From JAICMB01 sp049514735 (lineage in GTDB: Bacteria > Acidobacteriota > Terriglobia > Bryobacterales > Bryobacteraceae), in NCBI GenBank assembly GCA_049514735.1, contig JBEKUT010000151.1, positions 1 through 14,775 on the forward strand: a DNA stretch of 14,775 nt, given 5' to 3'. Position 1 is the first letter of the stretch, and each line of letters opens with the position of its first letter. The notes under the pieces are model-generated. The model searched no databases, was not told the DNA's origin, and saw only the letters and a list, made by a program, of their open reading frames with translations. Shown one piece after another: positions 13,355-14,775 of the stretch. The position numbers and the translations under genes were made by a program.

Positions 13355-14775
13355 TTGCGCTGGATCATACCTCAAAGCGATGCGCATCAGGTGCAGGCAC
13401 TTGCGTCCGCGTTGCGCATTCGTCCGCTGACGGCGCGAATCCTGCTGAACCGGGGCTTGTCGACTCCGGAAGCTGCGTTGCGATACCTGCGGCCTTCGCT
13501 CGATGATCTTCACGATCCGTTTCTGATGGCGGGCATGCGCGCGGCAGTCGACCGGCTCAAGGCGGCGATCGGCCGGAGGGAGAAAATCCTCATCTACGGC
13601 GATTACGATGTCGATGGAACCACGTCCGTGGTGATCCTGAAAAAAGCGATCGAGCTGGCCGGCGGTCAAGCCGACTTTCATGTGCCGCATCGACTGAAGG
13701 ACGGCTACGGCATGCGGACGGAGGTGATCGAGCAGGCCGCGAAGAACGGCGTGACCTTGATCATCAGCGTGGATACGGGCATACGGGCGCAGGAAGTGGT
13801 GCGGGCGGCGGCCGCGCTAGGGATCGACGTGATCGTCACCGATCATCATTTGCCGGAAGAGGAGTTGCCGCCAGCGGTTGCGGTGCTCAATCCGAATCAA
13901 CCGGGGTGTTCTTATCCGGAGAAGAATCTGTGCGGGGCGGGCGTTACGTTCAAGCTGGTGCACGCCTTGCTGAGGACGCTGCCGTGGACGGAAGAGAAAC
14001 GCTTGCGCATGCTGCGTTCGTTCTTGAAACTGGTGGCGATCGCGACGGTGGCCGATGTGGTTCCTCTGACGGGCGAGAATCGGGTGATTGTGAAGCACGG
14101 CCTCGACGGGTTGGATCGCGTGACGAATCCGGGTTTGCGGGCGCTGCTCGATGTCGCGGGGCTGGGCGCGGGAAAGAGACCGACGGCCGGCGAGGTGGCG
14201 TTTCGCGTTGCGCCGCGAATCAATGCGGCGGGGCGGATGGCGCATGCGGAGAACGTGATCCACATGTTCCTAACTGAGGATCCGGAGAAGGCGCGCTCGC
14301 TGGCGCAGGAACTGCACGATCTGAATCACGACCGGCAGCAGACCGAAGCGGACATGGTGCGTACGGTGCTCGAGATTTGCGTGGCGTGTCCGGTGGTGGC
14401 AAGCGATGCGGCGCTGGTGTTCAGCGGGGCGAACTGGCATCGGGGCGTGGTGGGGATTGTCGCGAGCCGTCTGGTAGAACGTTTCTGCCGTCCGGTGTTT
14501 GTGCTCAGCGAAGAGGATGGACAGGCGCAGGGATCGGGCCGCAGCATCAGCGCGTTTCATTTGCTGGACGCGCTGGAAGCGATGCCGGAGCTTTTCAAAC
14601 GGTTTGGGGGACATCGCCAGGCAGCGGGGTTGAGCATGAGCGCGGACCGCGTGGGCGAGTTTCGCGAGCGGTTCAACGCCTATGCCGCGGAACGGCTGAC
14701 GGCCGAAGATTTTGTGCCGCAGATCGGCATCGACGCGGTGCTGAGTCTCAAAGAACTGGACGAAGTAGGAGTGGC
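13355..14775 (+). CDS. recJ: Single-stranded-DNA-specific exonuclease RecJ (3' end outside window)
   Basis: The frame from TTG 13355 (MRWIIPQSDAHQ when initiated) stays open to the right edge, giving 473 codons of a protein usually 560-580 residues. No ATG or GTG start lies between the preceding stop and this TTG in frame. DHH phosphoesterase motifs are present: YGDYDVDGTTS (Asp83, Asp85, Asp87), SVDTGI, VTDHHLP (Asp163-His164-His165), GAGVTFKL and RINAAGRM (288-295). The DHHA1 part shows SGANWHRGVVGIVASRLVE and GGHRQAAGLSM (418-428). RecJ degrades single-stranded DNA 5' to 3' in recombination and mismatch repair, using Mn2+ or Mg2+ at the Asp/His cluster. The C-terminal OB domain must lie outside. 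It follows the acidic protein by 10 nt. Confidence 0.93.
   Translation, partial: MRWIIPQSDAHQVQALASALRIRPLTARILLNRGLSTPEAALRYLRPSLDDLHDPFLMAGMRAAVDRLKAAIGRREKILIYGDYDVDGTTSVVILKKAIELAGGQADFHVPHRLKDGYGMRTEVIEQAAKNGVTLIISVDTGIRAQEVVRAAAALGIDVIVTDHHLPEEELPPAVAVLNPNQPGCSYPEKNLCGAGVTFKLVHALLRTLPWTEEKRLRMLRSFLKLVAIATVADVVPLTGENRVIVKHGLDGLDRVTNPGLRALLDVAGLGAGKRPTAGEVAFRVAPRINAAGRMAHAENVIHMFLTEDPEKARSLAQELHDLNHDRQQTEADMVRTVLEICVACPVVASDAALVFSGANWHRGVVGIVASRLVERFCRPVFVLSEEDGQAQGSGRSISAFHLLDALEAMPELFKRFGGHRQAAGLSMSADRVGEFRERFNAYAAERLTAEDFVPQIGIDAVLSLKELDEVGV

Overview
The window is about 14.8 kb of GC-rich bacterial DNA. It most likely comes from an acidobacterium of the Solibacter/Bryobacter group. 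The strongest pointer is the C-terminal domain of the protein at 8285-10012, which matches the domain I know as TIGR03437, a family greatly expanded in Candidatus Solibacter. A neprosin-type peptidase, a very large secreted M14 peptidase and several exported proteins of unknown function fit the same origin. I saw no tRNA, rRNA, CRISPR array, insertion sequence or phage gene.

Layout. 1-590 is a scar made of two decayed gene fragments pointing in opposite directions: the C-terminal part of a GH92 glycosidase on the minus strand (in-frame TAG at a conserved Trp) and the C-terminal tail of a glutamate-carboxypeptidase-like M28 peptidase on the plus strand (frameshifts plus a TAA at a conserved Tyr). 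Directly after it, 603-1169 encodes a carboxymuconolactone decarboxylase/AhpD-like protein interrupted by one TGA exactly where relatives have the second Cys of a CxxC motif. A 6-bp hairpin with a GUG loop follows 12 nt later. I read this as a selenoprotein with a CxxU redox motif, and it is the main finding. A convergent neprosin-like glutamic peptidase (1259-2599, minus) is separated from it by a terminator-like hairpin.

Neprosin and an exported Asn/Thr-repeat protein (2734-3810) diverge from an intergenic region that holds a large palindrome made of nested arms around one centre (2638-2715). The repeat protein is followed after 19 nt by a 1009-residue secreted M14 metallopeptidase (3830-6859). 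Then come a minus-strand pair with an ATGA overlap (Cys-rich small protein, then a hotdog acyl-CoA thioesterase), a small divergent TPR protein, a secreted Ig-like/TIGR03437 protein, an AlaX-type alanyl-tRNA editing protein, an exported TPR protein with a recognisable sigma70-like promoter, a 164-residue acidic protein, and recJ running off the right edge.

Three arrays of a degenerate 7-nt repeat (roughly GTTSKTN) lie 5-8 nt after the stop codons of three plus-strand genes (6864, 8125, 12698). Each is preceded by GCG, and the last contains an exact 33-nt duplication. They look like a dispersed short-tandem-repeat family of this genome.

Functionally the window mixes secreted proteolysis (M14, neprosin, M28 remnant), cell-surface proteins of unknown role and housekeeping quality control (AlaX, RecJ). 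There is no single pathway.
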